Shown here in pieces: positions 1-11,947 of a stretch of 60,857 nucleotides of DNA (positions within the stretch are counted from its first letter, which is position 1; the number at the start of each line of letters is the position of its first letter). The DNA is from Mnemiopsis leidyi. Lineage: Eukaryota > Ctenophora > Tentaculata > Lobata > Bolinopsidae. The stretch spans positions 79,912 to 140,768 of the forward strand of contig JH153219.1 in assembly GCA_000226015.1 (NCBI GenBank). The letters run 5' to 3'. The notes under the pieces are model-generated. The model saw only the letters and a program-made list of their open reading frames with translations. It was not told the origin of the DNA and did not search any database. The position numbers and the translations under genes are program-made.

Positions 1-25
1 AGTTCAGTTATCTATTATATTGCAG

Positions 26-633
26 AGTGATGTACATTCATTGATTGATTTGAATCTTAAATTACATCCCTTATCCAGGTGTCTTCATGCATGTGTAACC
101 GCTGTAACGTGTTTCGTGTAGGATCCCTAAAATCTGTTAGAAAATTGGCAAATTTATGAAAACTTCCGCGCACGCGGTCATTAATTTATTGAGAAAAATG
201 CGCGTCACGCACCGTCTTAATTGCGCGTCGTTATCCCAACTCCTGACCTCCTGCGCCACGAGCATGGTGCAAGAGGTCAGCTTTTTTTTTCAAGAAAAAA
301 TTTTTTCAAAAATTTTCAAAAAAATTTTTCAAATTTTTATAACAATATTTTTATGACCTGCTACGCCACCGTAGTTATGTTAGCTATAGGTTACCCATCG
401 AAGTTAAGATTTCATCTACTTTATATTTAAACGTTTTTAAATCCAATTTAGAAGTGTTTAAGTGTAAAACTAAAGCTTTGGGTATATGTGGTGTGGGACA
501 TTTTTGGGAAATCTCTGATGAAGTTTTAAATAGAATAGAAGGTGTAAATTATTTGGAGTATAAGTTAAAGCATAATACTTATCTTAAGGATAATCCTATT
601 GTTGCTCAGAAGAGGTTTATAAACATTCATTAG
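26..633 (+). CDS. 3' end of an unrecognised gene (two exons)
   Basis: Two exons fit together in phase. The first, 26-78, follows an acceptor (TTGCAG) and ends at a GT donor. The second, 390-633, starts after CTATAG and runs to a TAG stop. The joined end encodes about 98 residues, including LNLKLHPLSRLPIEVKISS and, near the C-terminus, LKDNPIVAQKRFINIH. The reading frame is open throughout and the splice phases match, which supports a real gene whose 5' part lies left of the window. I do not recognise the family. The acceptor of the second exon has a weak pyrimidine tract, so an alternative is a chance or decaying ORF. Confidence 0.45.
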
Positions 634-2917
634 ATTTTTCATAACTTTTTGAGATTTTAACAATTTGTAAATTTATTTTGATATTTTGAGTGATTATGTG
701 TGATGATGCTGGCATCATTATTTATTATTTATTTATTATTTATTTATTTATTTATAACGTTCTAGAGCAGAAAACTGCGAGCCGCGCGCGGGTCGGGTAA
801 CACCTACGCTTGCGTAAGCACCTGGTTAGGTTTTTTCACGTTTGACTGTACTTATACTGTCATAGTACAATTTGTACAGCAGCGCGCACCCTCCCGTCAT
901 TTTATTCTCCCTCTATTCTCCCTCTATTCGCTTCGAATGACTATGCTTTGACACAACAAAAATCATCAGGCTGCAATTGTTAGCGGGGCTATAAATAGTC
1001 ATTATGTTGGGGACCAGAATAAGAGTCCGGGGCCCTTTTAGGTGCCCCATTATGGATGTTGCTGGCTTGCCCAATCGTCTTTGTATTTCATTAGACCTAC
1101 CACGTTTGTGCTGACTTTACGACCATCGGCCAAATCCGCAGCCTTATGATATTTAGTGTCCATGTATTCTTATATTGTTCTCATTGTCAAAATATATAAA
1201 TTCGATAAAAGTTTCAAATCAAATCATAAGTTGGCAAACGTTTTACCTGTTGTATGGAATGTAGCAGAGACACCGAGAGAGTTAGCAGATGCACAGTTCA
1301 GTTTATGGATAATCAGCAGAAAGCATAAAGGTCGCTTCAGCAATTCGCATTGCATTCCCCATCTTAACTCGTAAATAATGTAGCTGCTACACCTTGTCAG
1401 TTACCCTTGTTCTTTGTGTTTTGTTTGACGTGAAGGGTTTTTTCTAATTGTTCAGGAGTTGAAGTGAGTCAAGTTAGCATTTTGGGTTGGTCTTTCGTCC
1501 AGTTTTGAGATGAAGTGATTGTATGGAGACTGTTTCATATGATAATCGCCTTGAACTTAAGGTGTCATCAGTAGCAGAGTTTTGTGTCAAATTTGTTTCG
1601 GAATATCTCGTAGATGTAGTTATAAGTGTAGATTTTTGACGTGATTTTGTCTGATGTGTCCGAGAAGTTTTTCAAGAATTAAGATATTTTTACAGAAGGT
1701 ATTGGTATTGATCCGTTGTATTCACATGATGTTACTGAAGATGCAATAAAAATGTTCTAACGCCTGTGTAAGTGCTTACTTTTTGAGGAAATCAGAACTA
1801 ATTAATTATGGCTCAGTGGGGCAGTCGATTAAATTGTCTGTCTGCTAATGGAAAAGTTGCTGCGGCACTGGCAATGGGGTGAGCATCGTTGATGCTCAGC
1901 TAAAGATTTCATTGAATCTATGCAGCCTCATAGTCCACTCAGCCAAATGCTCGAGAAATTGGGTGTGAGGGTTAAATGAGTAGCTGCCCATTACAACTAA
2001 GTCTCGGCGATGAAAGTATGGTACACACTACCTTAACTGTCACTGGAGTGTATGTATAATTGTACATTCGGCCTTCTGTAATTGGCTGTTACACTTATGT
2101 ACCATGTGGCTGTTGGAGTGTCTGAAATGAAATAAGAATAAGATAAAAATAGGCATTTCAAGGCATTTGTTGTTATATCAATATGACTATTGCAGTGAAG
2201 CTGAAAAATAAAGTCTCTATGACATTCAAAGGCAATATTACAAAAATTGCAAAGTGTGCCTAATTGCCATTCCTCAAATTATCCTTGCATGGTTCATAAT
2301 AGCAATAAGAATTATGTAATTCTGTTTGGTTGTAGCCCAGCATAAGATCCTGTACCCTAATTAGCTGCAGATATGGACATTGATTGAAGTGCATACTCAA
2401 CTATATGCTGCTAATGGAGTTTATCTATCCAAGTCAATCTGTAATAAATGTGGAGAGTCTCTGTCAGCGTTGTACTCCTCCTGGTCGGTCCATCTCCTCT
2501 CTGATACACTGTTTTGCTCTTCATTAAAGAGTTCTGAACAATGTGCCCTGGTTTCTTGTAAAATCTGCAAAAGTGTGACATTTTGTAGCTTCATAACCAA
2601 GTATACGTGGAGCAACTAATCGCAGGTTGATGATTCTTTTTCCTTTGATCTGAAGAGTTCTCTTGCTTGACATGTTTAAACCTCCTTATATTGCAAAACT
2701 GCACTACATTGATTGTATTTAGGGTCATGGTTTGATTGGCACAGTCATTGTTTTCTCGAGCTAGAGAATTTGCAGATGCTTTCATTGATGGCATGGGCTT
2801 TACTTACCTTATGAAATTTGAATTCAATTCTTATCAAATACATACCTATTAACCGAATTGCTAAGACCTATGTCAATACAATCATACTAACTGCTATAAA
2901 ATACTTAGATATATAAT
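634..2917. other. Intergenic region before TBCEL
   Basis: I see no exon chain here. It contains an ATTT-rich simple repeat at about 716-753, AT-rich filler, and a possible decayed retroelement fragment on the minus strand (separate entry). The TBCEL promoter presumably lies in its last few hundred bases, but I see no clear TATA box or other motif. Confidence 0.5.
2430..2600 (-). pseudogene. Possible decayed gag-type zinc-knuckle fragment
   Basis: On the minus strand one frame reads CRFYKKPGHIVQNS. This resembles a CCHC zinc knuckle of an LTR retrotransposon gag protein with two of the four metal ligands changed. The flanking frames break repeatedly, so it would be an old dead copy. The resemblance is short and could be chance. 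No long terminal repeats were seen. Confidence 0.25.
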
Positions 2918-5900
2918 ATGTCTCAAAGCATTGTTGCTGCATATCAGAACAAGTACGAGGATGAGGACGAAGAGCAAGAAGTCTCTGAAATTAAATTGGT
3001 GTTTGTTAAGAGAAAGAAGTTCAAACTATGCAACCTTATTTTAGACAATTGTTCTATTACTAAGACAGGATCGCTGGACAAGGTAAAATTTTAGTTTTTA
3101 TTCTGTATGTCATGCATGTTATCTTCCATGGGTAGAGGCTTTTAGGGAACACAAATATAACCAGTGGGTAGTGAGTGCAAAGGACCAAATTGCTAGCAAA
3201 TTTGAATCTGTAAATGTTCATGAATTTTTGTTGGTTCGTTTAAATATGAAAGAAAGTTTTTGTGAAAGCTTTTGCTGTCACCGAGCAGAAAAATGGCAAG
3301 CCAGTGCAGTTGGTGTATATCCAACAATCACTGAAAAATAAATAGGATAAGGTCAAAATGTAAAGTGGTAACATGTAAAAATGGAACGATGTATTCCAGA
3401 GTGATCTGAGCTGTTGAAGACCATTCACAGAAGTTTCATCTCAAATGATTTGCGGTGTTGAAAGCTTTAATACTAGTTGAGCTTTCAGCAGATCACCCTG
3501 GAATACATCGTTTCATTTTTACATGTTACCACGCTGCATAAAGGAAGTTTTTGTCATATCATAGTAATTATTGTTGCTTTTGCAATCAAAATACATTATG
3601 ATGTGGATAAAGGATATCAGGGCAATTTGTTTGTCGCCGTGACAATGAAATCTCAAATTTGAAATTGCGGGAAACTGGCGTTTTCATGTCTTCATGAGCA
3701 AAATTTCGATTTATTGGAGTTTGACCAAAATTAAAAAAATTTGACCGAACGTTACAAAATTTGAAAAAAATGTTATACTTGAGGTCTGGTGTCAGACAAT
3801 CGGTTTTTACATTGATCAAGATACTAGACCACTACTCGCTAATCGCCTAAGTCTGATACAGTACGTTTATTTGTTTTCGGGTATTGTAGATTTTATCAGA
3901 TTCTGTCGCTTAGGCAATGTTAGAATTGAAATTTACAACTTTATGCTAGAAAAAAAGTAAGATTGATGGAAATCCTTGACAGAGATTCTAAAATTATTAT
4001 TTGAAATTTATGGCCGCGAAATAGTCACGAAATCTGCCAATTTTTCCCGGGAAACTGCAGCGAAATAAGAAATATCTGCTGCAAAATTACCACAAAATTT
4101 AGGATTCTGGCTTGTTGTGGCATCGCAAAATTAAACAAAATTTTCCGCGACAAACAAATGGCCCCGATAGATATTGGATATAAATATGATTTTCTGAATT
4201 GACTATCAGTGGAAATCGTGTCCGTTCAAATATCTGCTCCGTACACATCATGTAGCTTGGTTGATCCTTCGGCCCACCCACAACATAACACACCCGTTAA
4301 CAATCAGTGCACACCTCTGGGAGTCGAGCTTGCTCGAAATGAGGACCTGAAAAAGGCCCCCTCCCCACTTGAAACCACGGATATAAATATATGTACATAC
4401 ATATGTCCAATATCCATCAGGGCCGTTATGTAATTCCAATAATGTTACCAGGTTGCAGATATATGCAGCAAAGTTACAGAATGTGACTTATCTCACAATA
4501 TTATCTCTGAGTGGAGCGAGGTATGTTCACTGTTCCAGTTACTCAAAGTTTAAGCACTCTTTATGTGTTGCTTTGTCAACTGTTAGGTAACATAGAATTT
4601 TTGTTTTGAAGACTAACGCAGCATTGTTTTCTAATGTAAGCTTTATCTGCGCTGCAATTCTCTACATCCATTTTACAAACTGCTATTAAAGTATGTAACG
4701 AACTGACGTATGTGATATACTCAAGTATGTAAAGTACTGTAATGTTATCGTGTAAAGTGTTATGTTATAGTCTTATGAAGTGAAGGTATCCAGAACTATG
4801 TTTAACAATTGTCAATTATCCTCTCTGCCTCGGATGCATTGAAGCTATATTCGTTAATCCCTCTCATCCTATGTGTATTTTAGGTTATTGATAACTCTTT
4901 TTCAAATCTACTGATAAATTTAGCGTATAAAAAACCTTATTCTTCAAAGATATAATACCGTCTCCTCTCATTAGCATTTTGGAAATTTTGTGTATAATGT
5001 TTTGATGTACTAACATGTTACCTACCCAATTGTAAACTCCAGGTATTCAGATTGCTGGACGTTGGTCTACATATCAAATTTCTCAACCTTAGTAGCAACA
5101 AGCTGGGGAAGTGTGAGCAATTACCTGAGAAGCAGTACACTTCCCTGCAATGTCTGATCTTGTGCGGTAACGACAATGATTGGGACAACCTTCACACACT
5201 CCTCCCTTCATTCCCATCGTTAGTGTCGACTGTTGTCGTTAGTTGTTAAACCTTTTTTTTCTCGATTTTTTTGTGTTTTTTGAAGGATTCAATTTGAATC
5301 ACCTGCCGTATTTTCTTTCGTTTAAATGATAAGAGGACGAAAAACGTAAACGTAATGAACATCGACTAAGTTATCATCGTCGTTTTCTTCGAATGAGCTT
5401 CTTCTTGAGTAACCTTTTCTTTTTCAGACTGACTCACTTGAACATAGGATACAGCAACATCTCAGCCCTACCAAGTACAACTGACACTGTTTTTCCCAAC
5501 CTAACTGAACTCAACCTCATCCAGAATAATATCTCCCGTTTTGAGGACGTATTAGGACTTGCTCACACATTTCCAAACTTGCACACGCTCGTTCTCAGTG
5601 ACAACCCTCTTTCTTCGTTTGGAGAAGATCAGAAGGTAGGCCGGAATTTTTACAACACAGTTTTGTAACTGTACCAATGTTTTGCTATCTTACATATTTC
5701 TGTCATTTTTCATCCCATGCACTGAATGCTCATCAGTTAGTTCCATGGATTTGATTTTATTGCCATGGCATAACTAGTTTAAATTGGATGACACGGGTGA
5801 TTTGGCCAGCCTCAGCGGAATTGTAAACATTAGGTCATCATTAATTAAATTTTCCGCCGGTGACACATTTGTTTTACGCGAAAATAATTTATGTGACATC

Positions 5901-8900
5901 GATGGCGCAAATTCAGCGCGCCACATTGCGCGCGTTTGTACATACGTGATTAATTTCGGTAACCTAGCCGGTCCAGGGCCTTGGCCAGGGAGTGGTTTAT
6001 TAATTGCATGTTGCAAAACGTGTGAACATAAAGAACTCAATTTACTAGCCAATAGCATGGTTTTACTAATTAGTCACTTTATTTGTAATACCTTTGTACG
6101 CTGTACAGTGTACACATGTTAAATTGTTCCATGCGTTTGTTGGTGGACAACTTCAACATCAAGACTCAAAACATTGTCTATTTCCAAACTCAAGCTTTCA
6201 AAATTGGATTATATATTAAGATAGTGTTTGAAGCTGGAGCCGAACTGTTATACTTACTGCAATTAACGAAGAATTCGCATGAAATTTGGTTTTTGTAAAT
6301 TGTAGCTCGTTATAATTCTGAATATGGTGTTAGGTTGTTGTGGAAAAACTCTGTTCCTGCTGTCGAGACAATGAGCGTGCAAAGTATCAAAAATGATAAA
6401 ACCCTCTCACTCCATTTCATGTTTTTTGTTTTCAGGCAATTGAGAGGTTTGAGAAGTTGGCCAAGCTGCATGTAAACAATATAACTATCAACTCGTGGGA
6501 GGAGGTTTCCAAGTTAAGATGGTTTCCGGAACTCTCTGATATCAGGATGATACATTGGGACCTCTTCGGGGTTTGTCATATAATGAAGTTTGGATAGTTA
6601 AGTCATTGTAAATCTGATGATCGATTATTGATAAGTTTCGTACATAACATGCATCCACACAGTACAACTAACCTACAATTTACCCTACATCAGGATATGA
6701 ACGAGAGTGAGAGAAGGAAGATGTTAGGAGCGTTGTTGCCCAACACTCATCTCATTAACGGATCTCCCATACCCAACAGAGAGGCAGCTGAGCGGTGGTA
6801 CATGCGCAGGTGCCAGGCCGCCAACGATGTGGAAAATCGCAGGTTCGAATTCAGACGTTCCGGCGTCGCTTGAATATATTTCGGGGTGGGGACATCTATA
6901 TAATACGAGGTTTTTGTAATGCAGAATAGGCCTATGTGAGATTTTCTAGTCTTATAGTGAAGGCAGGTTTACATGTACTTTGTCAAAAGGTGACAACATT
7001 TTCAACGATTGACATATTGATCGTCAAATGCTGAAATGATTCATTGATTATTAGATTTGTTTATGTTAATATATTGACGATGTGAGTTAAACTTTGCATG
7101 GTGTTTGCATGAGCTGAACAAATCTATTTAGTGACAAGATGTACTATGTGGATGAGATCAGGTGAGAAACGCGTTTTTTTGTCCGTGTGTTTATCAGCAG
7201 ATATGGGAAGTGGATGTGATAAAAGAGAGCTGTGACCTGTATTGTGTTTTTATGAGAGGGCTATGAGAGCACCTTCAACGCACACTATTCAGTCTGTGTA
7301 AGCACAAATAAAGTTAGGGACCACGCCAGAACTTCATTGTCGTAACACTCACTTCTGTCTCTGAGAAATATCAATGATCATTGACATAGGTAAGACATAA
7401 GAAGCACAAATTGGAATTAGAGTCTCTATCCCCGATACCAATGATATCTTCACTCCAGGTATAAGGAATTGTACGAAAAATACGGCGAGCTGCCTGAACT
7501 GGGAGACATAAAACTAGGAGGTCAGGACGAAACGATCACATTAAAACTTTGTGTTCCTGAGAGAGGAGTGGAGATGGAGAAAACCTTCAGTATCTACGAC
7601 TCGGTAAGTGGTTTGTGTACTGCGAAATTGACCAGAAAATATATAATGCCCCTCCTACATCCTTGAAATATTGAAGTCTGCTACTGTAGCCTTTTTGTCT
7701 CCTCCATCATCTTTGTAGAAGTGTTGTTTTTTATTGTGAGGGAAACGGTAAAAGTTGACGAATTTGAAGATAATTTTGATCAGTAACACCATCGCATAAT
7801 CAAAGTAGAATTTCTATTAGTTAATCAGAGTAGAATTTCATCTCAGCCGGAGACATTAAACTGTAAAACTGTCTTAAAGTTGTCCTGTACTGCCTAGCGT
7901 TGATTTATGTTGTCTTTACTTACAGGAAAATTTATTTATTAGACATCAATTAAATTATTGGTCTCAGAACTTTTTGAGTTACCTTTTTTGTCAGCTGAAA
8001 GATATTAAAACGTTTGTGAAGAACGAGTACAGCATAAAGAAAAAGCTTATGATCGAAGTACCGATAGTGGAAGATGCGCCTGTCGATTTATATGGCATCT
8101 CCTTCGACTATAGTACGTAAAACATTATCGGAGCCATTATCTCGGGGAAATAAGAGAGATATCTACTCTTCGCTTTAAAATGATTTCAACTTGATTTGAG
8201 GGCGCTGTTTGTCAGAGTCAACCACTATCTGAATCAGTTGATCTGAAGAAAAAACGTATTGAATTTTTCCAGCCCTCCTGCATAGAACGGCCCTAAAAGA
8301 CGGAGACACATTAACACTGCGCTCGGAAAACCAGCAACCAAGCACTGAAGAGATCCTTAGAAGATTTGAAGCCCAGCATAATTTGTGCGTAACTAATAAC
8401 TATGTCTTTTGTCTAATTGTTGTCTCTTAATTTGCATGGGATGCGTTCAGGAATCAAATTGTAACATTTAACTTGTCTCCTAGCTTAAAACTAAAATCTC
8501 GTGGGAAGGTTTCTCTGCTTGTCAAGTAAATGATTTATGTTTGTGGTTCGCTAAAGCTTATAGGCATCAGCCATCACCTATAAATTGCGAAAGCTATCTT
8601 AAAAAAGTTACGATTCATCAATTAATGATTAGATTGATCATATAGTGGCGAAAAAATTGTTTCATCAATCAATAACGTATCCTTATTTCAGTACAAAGTA
8701 GTGATAACATCTCTGGAGTCACAACTAAACGAGTCCCTATCTCTAAATCTCATCCAGCTCCACAAACCACAAGACACAACTGTGTACACCGAGAAAAATC
8801 AATCAACGATTGCGTCATCAGATAAAAACGCAACGTCATCACATTCCTTTAACATTCCTAGCGACACATTGGAAACAAAAGGGGTGATCCAGATCAAGCA

Positions 8901-9039
8901 ACATTGGCAGATGTTGTATCAAGTTGTAAGAGGAGTTACTCCGCTTGTCAGAGCAGAAGATGGGGATTCGTTGGTCCTGAAAGTTGCGACAAAGTTTGAA
9001 ATGAGGTTGGAGGAGGGGTTAAAGACACAGAAAAAGTGA
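2918..9039 (+). CDS. TBCEL: Tubulin-specific chaperone cofactor E-like protein (TBCEL)
   Basis: Ten exons: 2918-3082, 4452-4520, 5043-5218, 5428-5635, 6436-6570, 6694-6842, 7459-7603, 7995-8112, 8273-8388 and 8692-9039. All junctions keep phase and give about 542 residues. Leucine-rich repeats (for example TECDLSHNIISEWSE, FLNLSSNKLG, HLNIGYSNIS, LVLSDNPLSS) are followed by the linker ERRKMLGALLP...LINGS and YKELYEKYGELPEL. A ubiquitin-like domain then ends LKDGDTLTLRS. The absence of an N-terminal CAP-Gly domain separates it from TBCE and points to TBCEL, which in mammals destabilises tubulin and acts in sperm individualisation in flies. The last exon adds about 115 residues beyond the usual TBCEL end, closing with a second EDGDSLVLKV hairpin. 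A variant polyadenylation signal ATTAAA lies at 9315-9320. Confidence 0.85.
3364..3534. repeat. Inverted-repeat hairpin in TBCEL intron 1
   Basis: The arm around 3366-3419 (containing GTGGTAACATGTAAAAATGG) is repeated inverted around 3483-3533 with few mismatches, leaving a loop of about 65 bases. It is probably a small non-autonomous inverted-repeat element. I saw no clear target-site duplication. Confidence 0.6.
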
Positions 9040-9387
9040 CTGTAGACTTACAAATACATGTTTTTTTAAATTTTCATGTTGGAGAAATGAATGGGACGTT
9101 TGAGTTCGTATTACAATTTTCAGTTTGGTTTGTTACAATATTACATTACTGTGTCTTTATAAATTGTTCAGCAGTGTATATAATTTTGGGGGAAACTCAC
9201 ACCTCTAATGCATGTTTATTGCGTAAATTTGGAACTATTTTAGTCACTATGTATTTGATTTAGTTTTAAAATATTTTATTCGGATGGGCAGTTTTCCAAA
9301 GCAATGATTTAAAAATTAAAATTTATAATTTATGTATGAAAGTTCTTTATTTTGATACAGACGAGATATTTATAGGCACTTATAGTT

Positions 9388-9429
9388 ATGAATAAGTTGT
9401 CTGCTAAACAGGCAGCCGCAGAATATTTT
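9388..9429 (+). CDS. Possible short first exon
   Basis: ATG opens MNKLSAKQAAAEYF and the frame runs directly into a consensus donor GTAAGT at 9430. It might be the first coding exon of an unrecognised gene or an alternative 5' exon of the receptor. No partner exon was found in phase 0. Weak evidence. Confidence 0.2.
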
Positions 9430-9821
9430 GTAAGTTATTAACATTATGACAATATAACATTAACTATATTTACTGATTAGATTTGATTTGTGATTGTAAG
9501 CTTGATTTTCAAAAAAGAAGGGATACATTGACGACAGCGTTACGTTTTAATTTAATTTCTATCGTGTATAATATGTTAAATATTGCATTAATTGTACATT
9601 TATTTGCATAACTTTATAGTTATAATTGAAGTTATACATCATATCTGTGTGTCATTACTTTTAAACTAAAAAGTACAAGAATTTGAGTGAATAATCTAGG
9701 TGATTAATCTGAAAAAAATTATTCCAAAATTTATTTTATTTCCTGATGTTATTTTATTTCCTGAATATAATCAAGTTTGAACTAAATCCCAGCTAGTGCA
9801 AGGAATTAAGCCTATACGAAG

Positions 9822-10000
9822 ATGCGTGTAAGTTCTACAACAGAACCTAGTACGACTAGCCAGACGTTGTTCAGCCTGCTGCTGAACATTTGCCGCAACT
9901 ATGTGCTGCTACTCCATGTTCTGCTATATCTCTTGCAGCAGTGTACGAATGTCTCGGAGTTGGGTCGTCTGCTAAGGATTTTCTGCTTTCCACATGACGC
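9822..10000 (+). CDS. Possible exon with hydrophobic stretch
   Basis: ATG-initiated open stretch of 59 codons ending at a consensus donor (GTGAGT) at 10001. It encodes a short Ser/Thr-rich start followed by a leucine-rich hydrophobic segment (YVLLLHVLLYLLQQC), possibly a signal anchor. I found no convincing downstream exon. It could be an orphan first exon, a non-coding exon, or chance. Confidence 0.2.
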
Positions 10001-10134
10001 GTGAGTATTTTTTGTTAATTACAACTGATAACTTTATTGTCGATATGAGACGTTTATAGAAAGTTCGATATGGACCGCCACCGCCGATGATTTTGACCTC
10101 GCCACCACCGTTTTAGTCTGGTTACTGCGAACAA

Positions 10135-10285
10135 CGATGTCATACTCATAGGACCTTAAATCGGACCGATTGCGCGCCGGCATATATTAACCTACATATA
10201 AAATGCACAATATGGGTCCCGTCGGCGCGCAATAGGTCCTGTAAAACGTCCTAATCCTATCACCTATGTTGTTCACAATCACAGA
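10135..10285. mobile_element. MITE-like hairpin element
   Basis: Imperfect inverted arms of about 55 bases: GAACAAC at 10135 pairs with GTTGTTC near 10280, and GATTGCGCGCCGG near 10168 pairs with CGGCGCGCAAT near 10225. The centre is AT-rich (CATATATTAACC). There is no coding capacity, as expected for a miniature inverted-repeat transposable element. GC-rich arms in AT-rich surroundings add support. Confidence 0.6.
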
Positions 10286-11947
10286 TAATTTGCCTCACGC
10301 GAGGTTTCAATTTGCTTGATGTGTGCGGGTGTTGTACGGCAGGTTCAATCATCGTCATCTTATTCTCAACAAATGAGGGTCGAACATAGTCAGACAAGTA
10401 CGTGTGTCGAACTTGAACTTGAAACTTTATAATGACCTTTGAATCTGATCACGATGGCTCAATGACTAAATGATAAGTATAAACTATAATTAATAGGATT
10501 CATGACCCATGTCTAAGTTTGTAAGCTTGTAGCTGCATATATCAAGATGTATATCATATAGGCACGTCAGCACGTGCACTTTATCAAACTACGTTAGTAA
10601 AGCATGGTAATGCTATGGACCGTTATACAGACTTAACATCCGTCACTTACCTACGGATTGGTTAATTCGTGCATCATTACTGCTATCTACCAATTGTCCG
10701 CAATTCCTGTTAGCAAACTGTATAGTAATTTCTCTTGTTGGTGCAGCATGATGCTCTATTAATATCTAATCCGATTGCATCAGATGAGGATTCTTAACGC
10801 TTTTATGACTGTTATTAATATTTGGTGGATTGTTGACCTTGTATCTTCTTTGGTATGCGGGTTGATAAATATACTGTTTTCAATGTCATGTCGCCGGGCT
10901 AAGTGTTTGAACTCTAAGCTAGATCAAGATGATGAATGGGACCTGCGTTTTTTCGAAATTTTTTTAAACCTTGCCATTTTGCTACGCAACTTGGACGACT
11001 GAAAGCCTCAGTTTTTAGAAAATCGATACAATGCAATGCCAATACTCTGTTCCCGGAAAACCACATAATCTCATGAAAACGACTTGTCTCCAAGAAGTTC
11101 ACCAATCCTTAATATGATAATTATCGCTCTGCATACAGTGCTTTCTATCGATTTTTTGTCGTTACCTGTCTTCAATAGGACCGGTAAAATCCCGGACATG
11201 ATCCGCACATGCACGCTGTGTCGGCCAATTTACCAAAGTAGTGCTGAGCACTGTGCCTTATATAGCTGCTCACATAATCTTGAACAATTGATCCAATTAA
11301 TTGTAATCTTGTTCTCGATTTACCAGCTTTGTGATGGAGTAGTGCTGTTATGCTGGAATTTCACGTTATTGTCTTGTAAATTTTGTCTTGTCAACAGTTC
11401 AAAGCGAAAGACGTTTATACGTATAGTCATGAATTAATTATCAAATTCAGATGTCACAAATGTCCACTAATTTCTATTCTGACCTGGAGTTTAGAGATAT
11501 CATGTGTGATTTTGTCAGGTCATCTTTCTTGAAATTGACAATTATATGTTTTCGTTCAGATTATCTATATCAGATGTTAAAGGTGACATCAGCCAAGCTT
11601 CACCACAAACAGTTAATAAATTGCAGTATCCACGTTACTTCTTGATATAATCATCTTATCAACATGTCATAGTAGTTGGTAGTGGCACTAAATTATTCTT
11701 GTTTCGTTCGGTCATAGAGCTCTAACTGGCGTTTTGCTAATCTCTCTTGGTTTTACCTTCAATGATAGAGGATCAGGTATTTTTTGGGAGGGGTCACAAA
11801 TTTAACCAATCACAAGCTAGAAAGCACTGTTTTCAAGTTTATACACCCTGAAAGTTTCATGTTTGAGTTCTGTAACAGTGCTACAAGTTTTGATAGTGAA
11901 ATGAAAGAATTGAACTTAATTGAAGTAGTTATCCACCACAGGCGATA

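Larger units (their letters stand above)
9040..11947. other. Region between TBCEL and the glutamate receptor
   Basis: AT-rich. It holds two exon-like stretches with good donors (9388-9429 and 9822-10000) and a hairpin element (10135-10285), each listed separately. Further short ORFs at 10775-11645 show no family signal or splice pattern that I can support. Confidence 0.5.
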
